From Bog-473 sp963737745 (GTDB taxonomy: Bacteria > Actinomycetota > Acidimicrobiia > Acidimicrobiales > RAAP-2): 64,000 bases of DNA. The stretch is taken from contig CAVTTR010000012.1 of NCBI GenBank assembly GCA_963737745.1, forward strand, positions 496,001 to 560,000. The letters are read 5' to 3'. A program made the translations under genes and the position numbers. Below the pieces are notes generated by a model, which was not told the origin of the DNA, made no database searches, and saw only the letters and a list, made by a program, of their open reading frames with translations. Shown here in pieces: positions 63,285-64,000 of the stretch. Position 1 is the first letter of the stretch. The number at the start of each line of letters is the position of its first letter.

Positions 63285-63773
63285 ATGAATGTATCTCTAG
63301 ATGCGATGGCCCTCGAGCAAGAGGCGGTCGTCGACGCCGTCCTGGGTGCCAGCCGGGTCTTGGTAGCAATTGCCGCCCGCTCTTTGGCCGACGCCGGTGA
63401 AGACGTCACACTCACCCAGTACCGATCGCTGGTGGTTTTGGCCTCACGCGGGCCTCAGAGCATGGCGGCCCTCGCCGAGGCGGTCGGCGTTACCCCGGCC
63501 ACGGCGTCGAGGATGTGCGATCGGTTGGTCAAAAAGAGACTGGTCCGAAGGCGAAGCGACCGTCACGACCGCAGAGCGGTGCGCCTGGGGTTGACCGAAA
63601 CGGGGCGACAACTCGTCGATACGGTTTCCGCCCGTCGCCGCCAAGAGATCGCCGAACTCCTCGAAGGCATCCCACCCGAAGTGCAACAGTCAGTGGTGAA
63701 CGCGCTTACGCACTTGGCCGAGTCCGCTGGTGAGGTTCCCGAGCAGAGTTGGAGCACCGGGTGGGACCTGTAG
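63285..63773 (+). CDS. MarR-family transcriptional regulator
   Basis: This 162-residue winged-helix protein has LADAGEDVTLTQYRSLVVLA, the recognition region AALAEAVGVTPATASRMCDR, LVKKRLVRRRSDRHDRRAVR (wing with DxRxxR) and LGLTETGRQLVDTVSARRRQ. These are the ordered MarR features. It overlaps the next gene by 13 nt and may regulate it. No inducer is known. Confidence 0.9.
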   Translation: MNVSLDAMALEQEAVVDAVLGASRVLVAIAARSLADAGEDVTLTQYRSLVVLASRGPQSMAALAEAVGVTPATASRMCDRLVKKRLVRRRSDRHDRRAVRLGLTETGRQLVDTVSARRRQEIAELLEGIPPEVQQSVVNALTHLAESAGEVPEQSWSTGWDL

Positions 63774-64000
63774 ACGACGCGGAGACTCCTCATCCAAGCC
63801 GCGCCGTGTGGGTGCGCTCCGTCTCCGCTGGCGCGGCACGATGGGTGGCTGCGGCTTCGTACCTTAAGAAGTGGATCGTGCTCGGTGTGGTCATCGGTGC
63901 CGTCGCAGGATGCGGCGCCATCGTCTTCTACGAGGCCCTGGTGGTCAGTACCCACTTCTTCTTGGGGGTGCTGGCCGGCTACCACGTCCCCACGCCGATC
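63761..64000 (+). CDS. ClC-family chloride channel/transporter, partial at window end
   Basis: From GTG 63761 the frame stays open to the window end (at least 80 residues). It contains YLKKWIVLGVVIGAVAGCGA, then IVFYEALVVSTHFFLGVLAG and YHVPTP. This is the start of the first helices of a ClC protein, whose actinobacterial members share LGVxIGxxAGxGAIxFY. It begins inside the marR 3' end, implying co-transcription. C-terminus not seen. Confidence 0.72.
   Translation, partial: MGPVDDAETPHPSRAVWVRSVSAGAARWVAAASYLKKWIVLGVVIGAVAGCGAIVFYEALVVSTHFFLGVLAGYHVPTPI

Overview
The window looks like chromosome from an uncultured, moderately high-GC actinobacterium, most likely of class Acidimicrobiia. The support is a mycofactocin-type short-chain dehydrogenase, a fused CaiB/BaiF CoA-transferase, LigW/ACMSD-like amidohydrolase and enoyl-CoA hydratase genes, DUF6458 stress proteins, two SigF/SigB-like promoters (GTTT-N15/16-GGGTA), and frequent GTG/TTG starts and 4-nt ATGA overlaps. 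The class assignment is inference. No rRNA, tRNA, CRISPR array, integrase or intact insertion sequence was recognised.

Layout. 0-7.7 kb: orphan HicB-like protein, L,D-transpeptidase, small stress membrane cassette, enoyl-CoA hydratase, O-methyltransferase, and an MFS transporter fused to a universal stress protein and divergent from a TetR regulator. 7.7-15.7 kb: FAD-linked oxidase, small membrane protein, double CoA-transferase with an SDR, then two degraded genes. 15.7-22.2 kb: surface-polysaccharide module (glycosyltransferase-deacetylase fusion, Wzm/Wzt-like exporter) and a large FtsX-like permease. 22-28.5 kb: TPR protein, SDR, amidohydrolase, MerR/GyrI-like regulator, HAD and isochorismatase-like hydrolases. 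28.5-31 kb: decayed arsenic locus (arsI-aquaporin junction, ArsR) next to a ChrA transporter. 31-38 kb: small membrane proteins, GH13 glucosidase, coiled-coil protein, Ku remnant, DyP peroxidase, PdxH. 38-44.6 kb: a c-di-GMP-I riboswitch ahead of an HD-GYP membrane protein, a mycofactocin-type SDR, a pyrimidine-dimer glycosylase-like protein, a His-rich protein, a collagen-like protein, and a second copy of the stress cassette. 45-51 kb: PadR-HAAS-ABC operon and a two-component system. 51.2-54.7 kb: tightly overlapped redox operon (Thr-rich anchor, ApbE, ferric-reductase-like membrane protein, NuoF-like protein, ferredoxin). 54.8-64 kb: ECF41-like sigma factor, two SGNH hydrolases, ThuA-like protein, a large FtsX-like permease, MarR and the start of a ClC channel.

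A dominant property of the window is that at least twenty single-base frameshifts interrupt otherwise well conserved proteins. They occur in genes of unrelated function, roughly one per 3 kb. This suggests uncorrected sequencing or assembly indels as much as biology. Only a few loci also show internal stops, truncation or gene fusion and look truly decayed: 13.6-15.7 kb, the arsI-aquaporin junction, the Ku fragment and the phytanoyl-CoA dioxygenase fragment. Where I name a frameshifted gene, coordinates span the reconstructed gene.

The most informative regulatory elements are the c-di-GMP riboswitch placed before a predicted c-di-GMP phosphodiesterase, the twin stress promoters, a perfect 13-bp palindrome over the padR start, and dyads beside the tetR and arsR genes.
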